Assembly: GCA_028023455.1 (NCBI GenBank)
Contig: JAQFVV010006311.1
Location: 2,218,147-2,282,146, forward strand
Source: Epiperipatus broadwayi
Lineage: Eukaryota; Onychophora; Udeonychophora; Euonychophora; Peripatidae
Length of the DNA: 64,000 nt
Direction of reading: 5' to 3'
The notes beneath the pieces are model-generated. The model saw only the letters and a list, made by a program, of their open reading frames with translations, was not told where the DNA came from and did no database searches. Shown here one piece after another: positions 15,301-30,300 of the stretch. The position numbers were made by a program, and so were the translations under genes. Position 1 is the first letter of the stretch. Every line of letters starts with the position of its first letter.

Positions 15301-18300
15301 GAAAAATCTGCTGCAGTATCATAGATTGATAGTCTGGAATTAATATTAATATCAGAATTGCTGATAGCAATACAAATGCACAAACACATTATTTCATTGT
15401 CATAGTTAGTACTGAAAAGATCAATGGCAAAACTATTCCCTATACTAATCTAAGTGATGGAAGATAACAAGATAGAAGAAAATGGAGAGTGTTCATGTTG
15501 GAAACACCTATCTACCTAGCCTTTAATTCTCAACTTTACTGGAGTTTGTATATTATGAAAAAAAAAAAAAAATCATCACATGTGAATGAACATCACATTT
15601 TTAGCCTTTTTCCTATATTACTGATAAAACTTAAATAACTGATTTGTTTAGCTTATCCACAGAGTAAAATAGGCAAGAAGACATCTTACAAACTATTAAA
15701 AACTTTTATAAATATGTAATTTTTATTTTTTAGCCTCTACATATTTGGTGATCATCCTGTACTTTTTTATTTTTGATGGATGGAGTAATAAATTAAGAGA
15801 GATATATTGGTACAATCTGTTGACATTTTATTTCTGATATTAATGATCCAAATTCATTGTGGAAATTGTATAAGAGGCTTATAATTATAATAAAATTTAG
15901 GTACTGTTCTATTAGCCGGGGCCAGCCGCTTGATGGCATTACCCCTGGCTAATAGAACAGTATCAAAATTTATTAGTATTTTGAAAGATGATAATTACAT
16001 CATCTATATAAAATAATACAATAGAAATTTTGCCAAAGTGCAATATTAAGAAACTTCTAGTTCTAGAGGAATTGAAATCTAGAGTAACAGGCTATCTATA
16101 AGACAAAATATTGCTAATGGGAGCCTTTGTGGAGTATCATTTATGAGCACAAAAAATAAAAATACATAGAATTTTTTTTATTATCATGATCCAATTATTT
16201 CTGGATGGTTAGTAAATATTTGGGATATTTGTAACAAGAGATGTGTGGAAACAATATAAAATATTATTTTAAAATCTAATCTTCAATTATGATATTTGCA
16301 GTGACCTAATTTATCAAATCTATTACTCCACTTTTAATAAAGTGTATCAATATTATTTTTATATCAAAAAAGATTTTTTAATAGCATACTTATCAGTAAA
16401 CAATTTAAGATGAATCAAGGAACGAGAAATTATTTGTATCATCCTTAAAAAATTACACGAACTAATACTACTATTGTTATCTACCTGCCAATATATAAAA
16501 CTACCACACATGACTGGTTAATGTCTTCACTAAGTAGCAGTTCACAATAGAAATAAAACAGCTTTTAAATAGTTTGATACACAAATCTACAGAGTCAATG
16601 AAATAAGACAATATCACTTGTCAAATATCAGGCAATCAGAGTTTATAAGTTTTCTGTCTTTGCTAAGAATAGCTAGCCATTTAATAATGAATGGATAGTT
16701 TAAGTGAGTTGTCTAAAGGCCAACTATCTAAGATTGCTTGAAACCTAAAAAAAAAAATCCAAATTTTATCCGATTTCACTTACAACTTATACAACACATT
16801 TAACATCTATCAGTTTCAGACACTTCAATATACTCTTACATTGAATTAAAAAAAATTCTTTTGAATTAATCAATATTCCAGAAAAAAAAAGATGATTGAT
16901 AATAAAAACTGAATTTGTAAATAACAACAACAACAACAAAAAATAAAAACAAAGCTGAAATGACTGATCTTTTTTTTCTTTCATCTTATGGATATTATCA
17001 ATATTTGTCTTATCTTAATCATTTAAATTTTTTTTATATTCTACAACAGTATTTTATCCTATTATACTATTTTTATTTTGTTAATCCAAAATTCAATCTT
17101 CCCATAAATGATCTTAAATTTTTTTATCTTATTCTAATAATCTGTGAGTCACTACTATTGTTTATAAAAATATTGTTTGTTTTTTTTTGCTAATATAATA
17201 TTGGGTGTATAAAGAAAGTCAGAGCAGTGCAGTGTATGCAAAAATGAAATTCAACAATAAAATATAAAAATTATGCAGTTAACTTAATAAAAAAAATACT
17301 CTATCTTTTGCAAAAGTATTCTTAGGCCCCATATTGATGCAATCTAAAAAGTATTAAATGTAAAATGCAATACCAAAGGAAACATTGATCTATCCTGATT
17401 TAATTAATCTAGTTTGTAAATGGTTGTCTTTACATATTGTAATTAGTTAAATAGCTTTGTAAAGCTCAATCAATTCATTTCCCATAATGAGCTACCCTTA
17501 AAAAAAAAAAACTAATATTTGCAACCTGTTAAAAAAAATATTAATATTTCAACAATAAAAACAATTTATAATATAGTAAAAACAAGAGAAGTTTTTTCAT
17601 GTTCAAAATTACTTTTATGCTATTAAAGGTTTAGAGATGTATTCCAAAAAAGTGAAACATTTACTAAAACTATTGATCATCAGATACCGTCACACACAAC
17701 CATACGTTAATTAATTGTGGATGAAATCTCAATTAAAATAAATTAAAAAAATCAGCAGAAAAAAAAAACATGCAGATCAAAAGCTACTATTGAATACGAT
17801 TAACCTTCCATTTGAAAAAAAAAAAAATTTACAAACCTATCAAAGAATCCAAAATGCACTCTTACTAATAAACTAATTATTTAACTTATCAAATAAGGCA
17901 TTATTCCCTATAATTGTTTTAGAATTCATAAAAAATATAATTAATCTTCATCAGTTTTCTTAATGCTGCAGACATTAAAGTCTGATCAGGAATGAAACTA
18001 TTGAAAAATAAGACTGTGCTTGGTGAAATAAAAGAATCATTTGGCCTTTGTCAATAGTTGTTTAAAATTTTTTCAATTTACTATTATCTTACTTTGATTC
18101 TAATTATCCTATTACTTTGCTGCTGACTAATCAACACACCATCCAAGTACAATAATTATTTGCATGCAACCACAGTAAATTAAAATATATGGAAAAATAT
18201 ATGACAGCAGTGAGAGTAAAATATATAGCTTTTAAATTGTTTTTTTTTTTCTAAAAGATCTTAAAATAAACATCCAACTTATTATTAAAAATAATGTCAT

Positions 18301-21300
18301 TATAAAAATAAATATATATCACATAAGCAATATCTTTATAAAACTTACCAGTTCGAAAAGCAATATTAGTAATGGCTCCCCAATCTTGAGAAAATGTCAT
18401 GAGTTCCTCATCATACTTCAAATTATGTAGAATCACTTGACCATTCTGAAAACCAATGGCCACTACATCTACTGCTGGTGCCTACATATTAATATATATA
18501 TATATGTAATTATATAATTAAATATTTATAAATACAGTAATCAGATATATTTTAAAAATTTCATTCACTTAGTAGCGCTTTTGACTATCCTTGTAGTCTT
18601 TGTCAACTAACACTTTGAAAGGCTAATCTTCCCACAATTCCAAAGACTACAAGGATAGTCGAAAGCACTACTAAGTGGATAAAATTTTTTAATAATTTAT
18701 CTGATTACTGTATTTATAAATATTCAATTATATAATTATGTATATTGCTTTGAGGAAGTACAGACATCGAATTATAATATTATAATATATATATATATAA
18801 TATCAGATATAAAAATTATATACACCATAGTAAAATATTTATTATTTTTATAATATATTTTCCTACTGGATGTGATTTAATTTTAATTTGATACAATTAA
18901 TAGCGATAGTAAATAAAATTTTGTTTATTATATATATGCGTGTCTGTGTTTGCATGTAACATTTATTGAAGTACAGAGGATCTGATTGATTCCAGAAGTT
19001 ATATAACAACTGAAATAGTATAGAATAGAAGAAAAATTCCTGCAGAAATGATGTTAATAAAGCTTAATCAGTAATGCAGCATAATAAAACTTTATATATT
19101 AACATAAAGTACATATTAATCAATGTTTAATTATAAATATTATACCTCAGAGCATATATATATACAAGTATTACATTCATTAAAAAATAAAATTAACAAG
19201 ATATGAATAAACACAAATTATAAAAACAAACCATAGTAAATAAAAATTTAAAATGTTTATAAAAATACAGAACTCTATAAATCAAGACAATGTTAAATCA
19301 AGAGTTTCATGATTCACATTCTTAATTCGACATTGTTTTCTTTTAAAAAATTATTACAAGTTTCAATTGTTATTTTGTTTTTGATTTTTTTGCATGTTTT
19401 ATCAATGTTAAAATTTTTCTTCAAAATATAGCTATCCTTTTCAATCAAAAATTTTAACTTTAATGGGAAAGTTTTAATTGCATTGATATTAGTACTCATA
19501 TATTCTTCTTGAATTTTTATCTTTTTGCTATATAAAGATATATCTAGAACTTAAAGAAATAAGGTAATTAGAAATAAAATAATGATATTAAGTGTAACTA
19601 GATTAGAAAATGATTAATTGAAAGATAAAGAACAAGTACAATTCATTATTTTCTAGAATATTCCACATTACAAAACATACAAAATCTTGAAGATAAAGAA
19701 AATTGTGTTTTTTTTTTATGGACAATCGCATCATTGGAGCTGATCATGCTCTGGGAAGATACAAAGTGGCGCAACTATACAGAGATTACCCAGTGAACTC
19801 CATCACTGAAGGTACCAAAGTAGACCTTCAGATTATACAGGTCACATTGGCTTTATTATAATTTATTTATGCCTTGGTGGCCATACAAATTGCAAGTATA
19901 ATATTAATTTGTGGAGATTACCATACTACAGGAAATAAGAACCTTACAAAGAGTCAGTAAACGTCAAGTTACTTTGCTAAAACTGATTTCAGATTTGCAT
20001 TCCATCAGATTCCAGTTTCTAAATGCATCTCAGAATTGCCATTACACCAAATATCTTCCAAGCCAAGATGGACATGCTGTTCCAAAAAACACAGGATATA
20101 ATACCGTATTTCAATGATATATTAAGAGCCGCTAATTCAGAAGAAAAATTATGCAAGCAACTTTTTTAAAGTTTGCGATGAATTGTCTAGTTTCGGGGCT
20201 AGAATAAACCCAGAAAGATATATTTGGATGATGACCGAAATAAAGTTCCTGGGACACATCATATCAAGAAAGGGAAAGAAGCCCAACCCTCAAAAGATAG
20301 TTCCCATAAAAGAAGTTCCAAGACGTAGAAATGTATGAGAACTATAGGCTTTTCTGAGCCTACTTAATTATTTTAAACCTTTTCTGAAGAGAAAAGCGCA
20401 TATAGCATGACCACTATATAATTTGTTAAGAAAAAGCCAAAAATGGCATTGGGATTAAACCCAAGAAAAAGCATTTAGTGCTACAAAGGATTTGCTTAAG
20501 TCAGATAGTTTAATAGTATACTGTGATAGCAGCCTCAAATTAATACTAACAATGGATGCATTGGATTTTTGGGTCGGAAAGATATTAAGTCATACAATGG
20601 CCGAGGGTGAGTTACCAATAGTTTTCGCTTCAAGAACAATAACCAAAGCAGAGCAAAACTGCAGTCAGTTGGATAAATAAGTATTGGCTATTATATTTAT
20701 GGTGAAAAAAATTTCACTAATACTTATATGATTGGCCATTCAAGATCTTTACGGATCACAAGCCGCTTTAGAGATATTAGTTAAAAATAAAACCGCATCG
20801 GATTACTTGAGCACTGAATGTTATGTTGGTTAAAGGTATTAGCAGGTTATGATTTTGAGCTAAATTTAAAAAAGGAAATGTCATTAAATATGCAGAAGCA
20901 CTGTCAAAAATCCCAATTAAATCAGCTCCACAAGAAATGGATCCAACCATTAACTAAATAGATAAATGGAATAATATAGTAGTAGACAGCAAAAAAGTAG
21001 CGGGTTAGGCAAAAGCTGAGCATGGTTACAACTTGTTAATAGAATAGATTAGCAAGGGCTGGCCTAGAAGTCAGCCTGAGATACTGCATAAAACTGTATG
21101 GGATGTAAGAAAAAAACTGTTTATAAATAAGGGATGTGTGTTAATGGATGATAGAATATTAATATCTAGTAGTGGTTATCACCCCAAGTTCTGCAGCTTA
21201 TTCATCAAAGCCATCCTGGTATTGTATGGGCTAAAGCACTTGCATGAAGTTATGTTTGGTGGCCAGGAATTAATTCTGAGAACAATTGAAAACCTGCAAG

Positions 21301-24300
21301 AATTGCCAAGGGAGCGCAAATGTTCCAAGGAAAAGTCATATTGCTTAGCATCCAATCGAAAAAGCTTGGAGCCGTGTTCATATTGATCATGCTGGACTGT
21401 TCCACAGCTACACTTTTTTAGTAGTGATCAACTCATACTCAAGGTGGACTGAATATAGAATTACAAGAAATATGAGCACCGAAGAAACAATCGGAAAACT
21501 TAAGGCAATTTTTGCTTTTCATGGTTTCCCGAAACTATAGTATCAGAGAATGGAACCAGTTCCACATCCACTAAATTTGAGGATTTTCTGAAAGAATGGG
21601 GAATTACACATATAGCCACATCCCCATATTATCCCCGAGTCCAATGGTATTGACAAAATGGCAGTACAAATGCTAAAGCAAATGCTACGAAAGGAAGGTA
21701 CTGCAAATATAAAAGAAACATTGTATTCTGTCTTATTGTATCAGCACAATACACTGACGAGTAGTATGGAAGAATCTCCAGCTGAAATAATATTCAGATG
21801 AAAGATTTGCACAAAGTTACTGCTGATTCTCCCAGACCAAAATTTTTCGAGTAACGAAAACAACAGCATAGAAGTGTGGTATGTAGAGGGAAAAAAAGTC
21901 TGGGTAATAGACATTCTTGGAAAACACTGGGTGAAATGCATAATTAAAGAACATCTATTAAAACAAATAGTAGTAGTCAAAACCGAAATAGGGAAAATCA
22001 TATGAAAACATGTAAATCATGTCAGATGGGGGAAAAAGAAATTGATCAAACCTGAAGTAATATAGTGCCGGACATATCAAATTATATAGAGGAGGGGACT
22101 CGCAGAAGTAAACGAAGAGCACAAAGCAAACAAGGACCTTACTGTTGAAAAAGGAACAACCCCGCGTACGTCCCAAAGAATCAAGAATGAACAGTTATCT
22201 GAAAGACTATGTAAGACTTCAAAAATTGTAATTTTCGAAGTGGAGGAGATGCTATATATAGATATATCTAGAACTTAGAGATAAAATAACGATAAGTGTT
22301 ACCGGATTAGAAAATGATTAATTGCAAGATAAAAAACAAGTACAATTAATTATTTTCTAGAACATTCCGCATTAAGAAACATATAAAAACTTGGAGATAA
22401 GGAAAATTGGGTTTTTTTTTATGGCCACTTGCATCGTTGGAGCTGATCATACTCTGAGAAGATACAAAGTTGACTGATGTGTACGGAGAGACCCAATGAA
22501 TTCCACCACTGACAAAGTGGACCTAGGGACCATATAGGTCATATCGGCTTTATTATAATTTATTTATGCCTCGGTTGCCATACAATTTATAAGTAATAAT
22601 ACTGATATGTAAAATTGCAAATTATATTAAGCGTATTGGTAAAAATCACTATTGTTAACTTGTGACAATAAAGTCAATATTTAGTTTTAATAACTTGTTC
22701 TCCGAATTACTTTTTATTCCGCTTATCAGATCACCTTTACCCCGTTTGTGATACTCAAGATGGCTGAACACAGCAATTTTTATATCAATAATGATTTTGA
22801 AAATGATAAAACTAGCTTTTGCATGCAGAATATGTTTTAACTTCAGCTCTTTGTAAATATTCACATGTTGAGACATAAAACTTTTAACTGAATAAGAAAT
22901 AAATTGATAGGCATATGCAATTAAAATAATTTTCAATCCAGTATGATAAACTCTATTTTATTAACTCTATAATATTATCCTTTTTTATAATAAACTAAAG
23001 ATCAGCATTTCAAGCTAATGTACATGCGCTTTTTATGAATGTTAATAATAAATGAATACTTTCATTTGGTTTATCTTCATGCTTTCATTTCCAGTGCTTA
23101 AGATTTGCTCATACTTAAGCATTTGGGTTGAAAGAATAGGTGGATTCATTCTATTCTTTCGCAAAGACTTTATCTTGTGTTGGAAATGAAAGTATTCATT
23201 TATCATTAACATTCATAAAAAAGTGCATATATATTAGCCTGAAATGCTGATCTTTAGTTTATTACAATTTATATACCTCGCGCTATATAAATAAATATCT
23301 CATTTACATATCCTTTTTTATGTTAATTTAGCTGTTGAATAATCAAATCTTGTTATAGTTATTGCTTCCAACTCCTCACTGCTAGAATAGGTAAGTCCTG
23401 ATGAAAAACTCAAAATATTCTTAAATGATGAGCAATATTTACAATTCATTTGCCACTTTTTTTCTTTTGAAACTTCTAGTTTTAAATTTAAAAGTTACAA
23501 CTACAAGACTTTTTTAAGAATTGATGATATTGAATTCATAGAAAAATAAAAAAGTTGTCATTATAACCTGACAATACTTAGATATAGTATAGTATAAGAT
23601 GAATTGTTGCTGTCTTAAAAATATACATATAAATTTTCTATTATCACTGTTAAATTGACAGAAAATGATTGTATCCCAGATTGTAAAGCATCAATTCATG
23701 AAACAGCATAGGAATTTATCATGCTCCACAATTTGGTTAATTTTGATGGTGTGAAAATGTGAAGTATCCTTTATTATGGAAAACCAAATGACATCTGTTT
23801 TTTGTTTTTTTCTTGCATGTTCACATAAATTCAGTTGGTAATTATTATAATATAATCAAAAGTACTTATGCTAAGTTCTATATTATTACAATTTATTCTT
23901 TACTGCTGTAATCTATATATGTATTATTAGAAAAAGAACCATGAATATTAAAACATTAATTTATAATCTCATTTCTGATTAAAAATATTTTTTTCTTCCC
24001 CAAAGATAATTATTTCTTGTATTCAGAGAATTGCATATGTATATGAAAATACTGAACAATATTATATTCCTAAGTATTATTTTTATAAATGCTATTATGT
24101 GTAATGTACAAAATTAATAAAATAAAAATATATATTAATGTGTGTATTGACAGTATTATTTTAATAAGCAAATTTTTTTAAGAAAGACCTAAAAATGTGG
24201 GAAAAAAAACAGTCTACATGCATGCACAACGTACCTGCTCTAAAACTGTGACTGGAGATTTCCATTTTGTAAATGTGTACAAAAGTTTATTTATTCTGAC

Positions 24301-27300
24301 ATTCCATAATTGTAATTCTCCTTTCTGGGAACCAAATAAAATTTTATTAAAGTAGGTATGAGGATGCATCATGCAGGTAATTTCAAAATTTTTGCTAAAT
24401 TCAATCTCTGAATAAATATCTTTAAAAAAAAAAAAAAAGAGTAATAATAACAATTATGAAATAATCTTAAAATATATTTTTAAAAAAATTCTAAATATAT
24501 TAAAAATAATAAAATGTACAATTAAGGTTAAATTAATATCTTAAAAAGTCAAAGTAAAATAAAATGTGTTAAATAAAATAAAAATATTTCTTTTTGCTCA
24601 CCATTCTAACGCAACAATTTAAATTTATGGATGGCTTGGTTTACAGCTATTAAATAAATATACCTTGTGTGCTAATAATCCAGATCTTGAGAATATTTGC
24701 TTCATCCACTGACAAAAGATGAGCTCCAAATGGTAATAGTAAACGTATATTTGCATGATGACCTTTAAAAGAATGTCGCACCTATACAACATATCGCCAC
24801 AAAAAATAAAAGTCCTATTTAAAATAACAATTTAAGGAATACTAATTATTTCTAAAAAGGTGAATTCTAATTAATATAAAATAAAAAAAGTCATAAAAAT
24901 TATATGCTAAAAATGTATCTAGTTTTATAGTTTTATTTTTTCAATCTCATTATATTAAAAAAAAAAATTATTAAAAAATTTGTAATTATAAAAAATAAAA
25001 ATAAATAAACTACAATTTCTTTATTAGAAAAATGCCATAATTACTCTTCTAATTATTAATTTAGAGTAAATATTGTCAAACATAATTAACTAATTAATGA
25101 CCTTGTTGAGAAAAAAGATAAGAGAATCCCACTTACATGTGCCAATTAGAAGTTTCTATACAAAAAATTCTATATATAGAACAATATATAAAATGGATTT
25201 CTTATCATGATAAGCATATTTGTCCACCAATGTCCAAAATATGAATCTGAATTTGTCCAGGGTAAAACTTGAAATTTTTTTTACACATTTTAGGTTTATA
25301 ATTTTTATCAGGCAGACAATCCACCAAGAAATAAACATTATATATCTATTCTTACCTAGAAAATAAAACAAAATGAAGCATCAGTAATTCCCTGCCCCCT
25401 ATGCATTAATAAGACAAACAAATAATGCCTTTCACTTTATAATTCCCTACTAGAAGCTATTGGAGATGGATTTTCCTGAAATGAGATATTCAAAGATCAT
25501 TTTACTTTTTATTTTTTAATATACTGTATATGTCAACAAAAGCTATAATAAGTTAACAATCTCTTTCTGTAGTTAGATTCATATTAATAATTTTTATATA
25601 TTATGTTTCATTTTTGTATTACTGATTCTCTAAAATTATAAATGCTACCATGGGATGAGACTAATTACGTACACTATTCACTACTGTGATGCACTTGGCA
25701 ATAACTATAGCTCAACTTAATCATCTTTATTTATTGTTTTGGCACAAGATTGACTGTCTTAGATCACAAAAGTTCAGATTATTTGTTAATATATACTTTT
25801 TTTACAATGATTTTATTAATTCTTTTGGCATATTTAATTTGATTATTCTTTAGTATCTATGACAAGATAAGTAAACAATGAAATAAAACAAGATCAGCAC
25901 TCTATTCTAGTGAATAGTGTTCACAAATGCTTCTAAATACCAATATCCAGACCGATTTCTGGTTTTTCCCTTTACCAATAAAGCTTGGTATTTATTTAAA
26001 CTTGAAAATAATGCAGTAATGACCTTTAAGTCCACTTTATCTATAAACTAAAATTCTGCAATTCAAATTAGCTTAAGAGATTAAACTCATTCAATCTGCT
26101 TGAAAGATTATATAAATATGACTCAAATTATATTTTAATGCTCTCAGTTCTTTGTATTTTCTTTCCCTCATTATAAATGTCAATAACAATAATAAATCAT
26201 TGAACTCATCTCACAAACAAAAGAAATCCTCAAATCTAAAACCATTTACCATAAGCTTAAATAATCAGTAATTACAATATGCATTTAAATCCTTATCACC
26301 AGACCAGTTTCCGACTTTTGCCTTTAACAATGAGGCTTGGGATTTAAAGTTGAAAGTAAAGTAGTTATGCATCTAATAATCATCTTTAACCAGTAAAAAG
26401 AATTAAAAATGATTACTTCCAACTTTGAATCCTAAGCATCATTGATAAAGACAAAAGCCAGAAACTGGTGTGATATTAAAATGAAGAGCTGCTCTTGTTT
26501 TTTCACATTATGTGAGCAGAAAGTTAAATCATTTGTTATCGCTACAAACACTGCAATTCGTATGGTTGCACAAATATATTATAAATGGACAAATAAAGGC
26601 TTGTTATATATCCTAAATAAATAAATTCTTAAATATCTATCTAATACAATATAAATGATCAACGATGAATTGACAACATTGCATTAGTTTGAAAGCTATC
26701 AATTAAATATGTTAATTTATGACAGTTAATGTATAATAAGCTAATAATATTATTAATTTATTTAATAAACATGCTTAACAAATGTATTGACAATATTAGT
26801 CAAAATTAATAATCATAAATTTAATATAAGCTAATTATCTTAGTTAATAATCACAATGTAAATATTAACTTAAAAAACCACACCATTAGCCCTGCTTACA
26901 CCACAATTTTCAAGAGCAAAGTATTTATTCCATTCCAGCTCTGTCATTTATTATAAATCAATAGTGCTAGATGTAGTGTTTATTAAATCCCTACCAAGTG
27001 CTTTTCTATCCATATTCCAAAATTAATTTCTAGCTTAAATTCTTCACCAGACAGAAATTTTAAATCTGGTTTTAATGTACCTAGATTTTTTGGATTTAAT
27101 GCATTTTTCATCAAGCAATCATTTTTTAATTCTTTTTTTTTTTTTTTTAATATTATGAAACTATCTCTTGAAACTCAAAATCAAGCTTAACATTTTGAAT
27201 TGAAGCTGATTTGCTTGCATAGTTAAAATATGACACCAGCTTAGCATCTATATATTTTTTGATGTCCTCAATAGTGCATTATATCAAGATTCAAAATTCA

Positions 27301-30300
27301 TTTACTAAGATTTAAAGCCAGAAATTATTTTGAAGATATGAATAGAATAACATTAAATAGGGATTTAACAAATACTACATCCAGGGGTCTATTGATTCCT
27401 CAAGCTTACATTAGGGGGCAGAATTGGATTAGAATAAAATGGTTAGTTCTTGAATGTATAGGTTGAATATCATTAATTCCAATATCTGGGCAAAATCACA
27501 AAAGAAATTTTTAAATTTTTATGATTACAGGATTTTATTTCTTTAATATGAATTCAGATTTCTCTCAAATAACAATTTTTTAAACTCTAATTTGTGATTT
27601 TGATTTTTTGCCTTAGAAATTATAAACAGAATAATTTTAGTACTATTTTTTTTTAAAAAAAAAAAAAAACAGCTTACTATAATAAAATCTTCAAAACATA
27701 TGAAGTTTAGTTGCATTATGAAAAAATGAAAAAATAAAGAATTTCTAAATAGGCTAGCCAAAAAAGAAAGATGGAGAAGATATTAGTCAATAAATATTTA
27801 TCTATTTGAAAACTATGATATTAAAATATCTAATAAAATTACAAAACTAAGAATATTTATATTTTATCAGTAAATATTTATATTTTTTTTATTAAATAAA
27901 TATAATTAATTATATATTTTTATTACAAATAAGTTCAATATACAAAATATGTTTGAGAACACAATCATATACTATAGGTAATAACATTAAGTTAACAATA
28001 TTAAATTGATTTTTCTGCAGCATACAGTTGTTCTCAAAACATGGACTTTATAATAAGGAGAATAGTGTATTGCTGAATTATTATTATATGTTCATTTAAT
28101 CCAGAAAAATATTAATCCAAAATGCAAGTCAAGAGTTCTAGATTAATATTACTTCAACTGTATTTAGTTATCATTTGTTTTTATTTATTGAAGCAAATTC
28201 AAAATATAAAATGACACTTTTATAAAAATCAGTGCTTACTTCTGTTCCTCGAATAGTTGCAAGAATGACATTTTCATATGAAGTATAAACAAAGTCAGAA
28301 TCAATTGCCAGACAGGTTATTTCTTCTGGATGAGGACTACCTAAGAATTCATATATAAAGATTTTGTTTATAATTATAATTATCATATAAAATATATAGA
28401 TGAATAAGTAAACACACTGTTATGGAAAAATTATGTAGCTTACACTAACATGAATTTAATCATATGATAGAATCACAACTCTTCAATATATTCATATGCA
28501 ATTATTTACCAAATGGAAATGATGACAAGCTATGCTGACATCTTCCTGTTTTAAATAAAATAACAAAAACTAAATCCGTGCAGTTCAATATTATTGCTAG
28601 AATCACCATCATTAACTTACATAGTGTGATATACTCAAAGTATAGTATCAATGAAGTAATACTGATGAAATTATTTTTTATATAACAAACTGATCTTACT
28701 TATTCCTTTGAACTAATCATAAAAATAGTATTGGCTAGCATAAATCAGTTTAATTTCATTTTGACAATCTGCCTAATCTTATTACTTCTTAAATATTTGT
28801 TTTCTCCTAATAAGTTATTAATAGTCTAGCAAATTTGGAAGCATTTTGAACTCATTTTTGTATATCAGATAACTATAATCATAACCTGGTTTCTATGTAA
28901 CCAGGATAAGAATTTAATAAAAAATGAATAAAACTAATGTTTAATGAAATAACAAATTATGATGATTGTACACAAATATAAATCATATATAAAATTACGT
29001 TGCATTCCCATATAAATGCAGAAATCATATTTTCACAGTATACATAATTACACATAAATATTATGTAATGGGCATATCTACAACTACATCTCATTTTAAT
29101 ACAGTCTGCTTATTAGTGTATATCTGGTTGGGTACACTACCTTATTTTAATCCAACTTAACATCTTTAAAGATATATGTATTTATTTCACAAAATCATTT
29201 GTTAATTAAATGTAAGTGGTTATCGAGATATCTTTCTAAAGTAAAAATTTATATGATTTAATATCTCATATAAAAAATATATATACAAATAAAAATATTA
29301 TATAATTTTAAAAGAGAAAAAATAAAAAAATAAAGTTGAAGAATTTACAAAATCAATTTCTCTATAAACTAACACATTAAACTATTTTAATCAACTGTAA
29401 TTATTGAAGATCCTAAAATGCAATTTAAATCAAACTCTTATCCATATTTTATTATTAAATATTATTATTTTATGTCCACAATGCACTGTCTAATTTGAAT
29501 AAATATACTTTTAATAGTGTTCAAAATACTCTTTGTGAGATCAATTTTTGTGCTTGGAAATTTTTCTTCCCATAATCTATATAAATAACTTTATTGAATT
29601 TTAATTTCTATAGCCTAATTTTCTTCATGACATCATTTTTATATTAACATTTTTGCTGAATTTCAGTTTTTCCACAACTTTTATTGATGGATGGATTATC
29701 AATTCAGGAACACATTTTATCTTGTAAGACAGTAAGAAAATTTCAAAATGTTTCTAGACTTTATATATCCACTACTCTATTATCAATTATATTTCCAGAT
29801 AGTAAACAAGCATATAATTTTATAAAATATTTAACAATGAATACATTTCTTCACAGTTTCTGTGGTTTTTGGAAGAAGTTATAATTGATATCACAAACAC
29901 TGTGTTCTCTCTATCTCTGAAAGGTAACTTCATTGCTGACTAGTGATTAAATTTCATCTTCAACTGACTCAACTGTAACTAATGGATATTGTTTTTTTAC
30001 TTCTTTATAAACTTATCTTCTTCTGGTGTGATAAGTTATGTTTTCTGAAATCGAAGTAATAATAGTTTTTCAAAAATCTGTTTTTATTTTTATTATCTGA
30101 TAATGGGTCTTAGTCTTTAATACTTAATGACACATTTAATTGATATATTAGTCATAAAAAATGCTTAATTGCAATTATATTTTCTTTCTCTGACTTGAAC
30201 AAAATTTGATTTTATAAAAACCAAAGTCTAAACATTAAAATTGCCTTCACATAAAACAAAAAAAAATAAATTCTTTGTAAACAAACATCCATTTCAACAA

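Larger units (their letters stand above)
5638..18348 (-). other. WDR36 intron 6
   Basis: A 12.7-kb intron, the longest in the window. It contains fold-back elements at 6231-6535, 7155-7346, 7561-7949, 9353-9466, 13886-14072 and 15892-15975, a G-over-C skewed block at about 9560-13440 and a possible pogo-like transposase relic at 13659-14397. Between about 14,400-15,880 and 16,000-18,340 I see nothing recognisable except a 35-bp tandem repeat. Confidence 0.75.
19526..22610 (+). mobile_element. Degenerate Ty3/gypsy LTR retrotransposon, internally deleted
   Basis: Two direct LTR-like repeats of about 360-380 bp flank 2.3 kb with RT, RNase H and integrase relics in the gypsy order, all on the plus strand. 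A purine-rich tract lies exactly before the 3' repeat. There is no room for gag, protease or the N-terminal half of RT: the RT relic begins within about 60 bp of the 5' LTR. Stops and frameshifts interrupt every domain, and the two LTRs have diverged clearly, so the insertion is old. I could not identify a convincing target duplication. Confidence 0.88.
18482..24234 (-). other. WDR36 intron 5
   Basis: 5.75 kb, containing a fold-back beside the exon 6 acceptor, a gypsy-type retrotransposon relic (19526-22610) and a fold-back at 22987-23265. From 23,300 to 24,230 I see nothing recognisable. Confidence 0.75.
24782..28239 (-). other. WDR36 intron 3
   Basis: 3.46 kb. It contains copies of a hairpin-forming repeat at about 25945-26025 and 26293-26478. 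The rest, including 26,640-28,230, shows nothing recognisable. Confidence 0.75.

Noticed and set aside
22655-22936. 93-codon minus-strand open frame beside the gypsy 3' LTR
   Set aside because: No domain or family resemblance. Composition is unremarkable, and I cannot support it as an exon of WDR36 because exons 5 and 6 join without it.
29684-29884. 66-codon open frame on the plus strand in intron 2
   Set aside because: No recognisable motif, no splice context in the host gene, composition like the surrounding intron.
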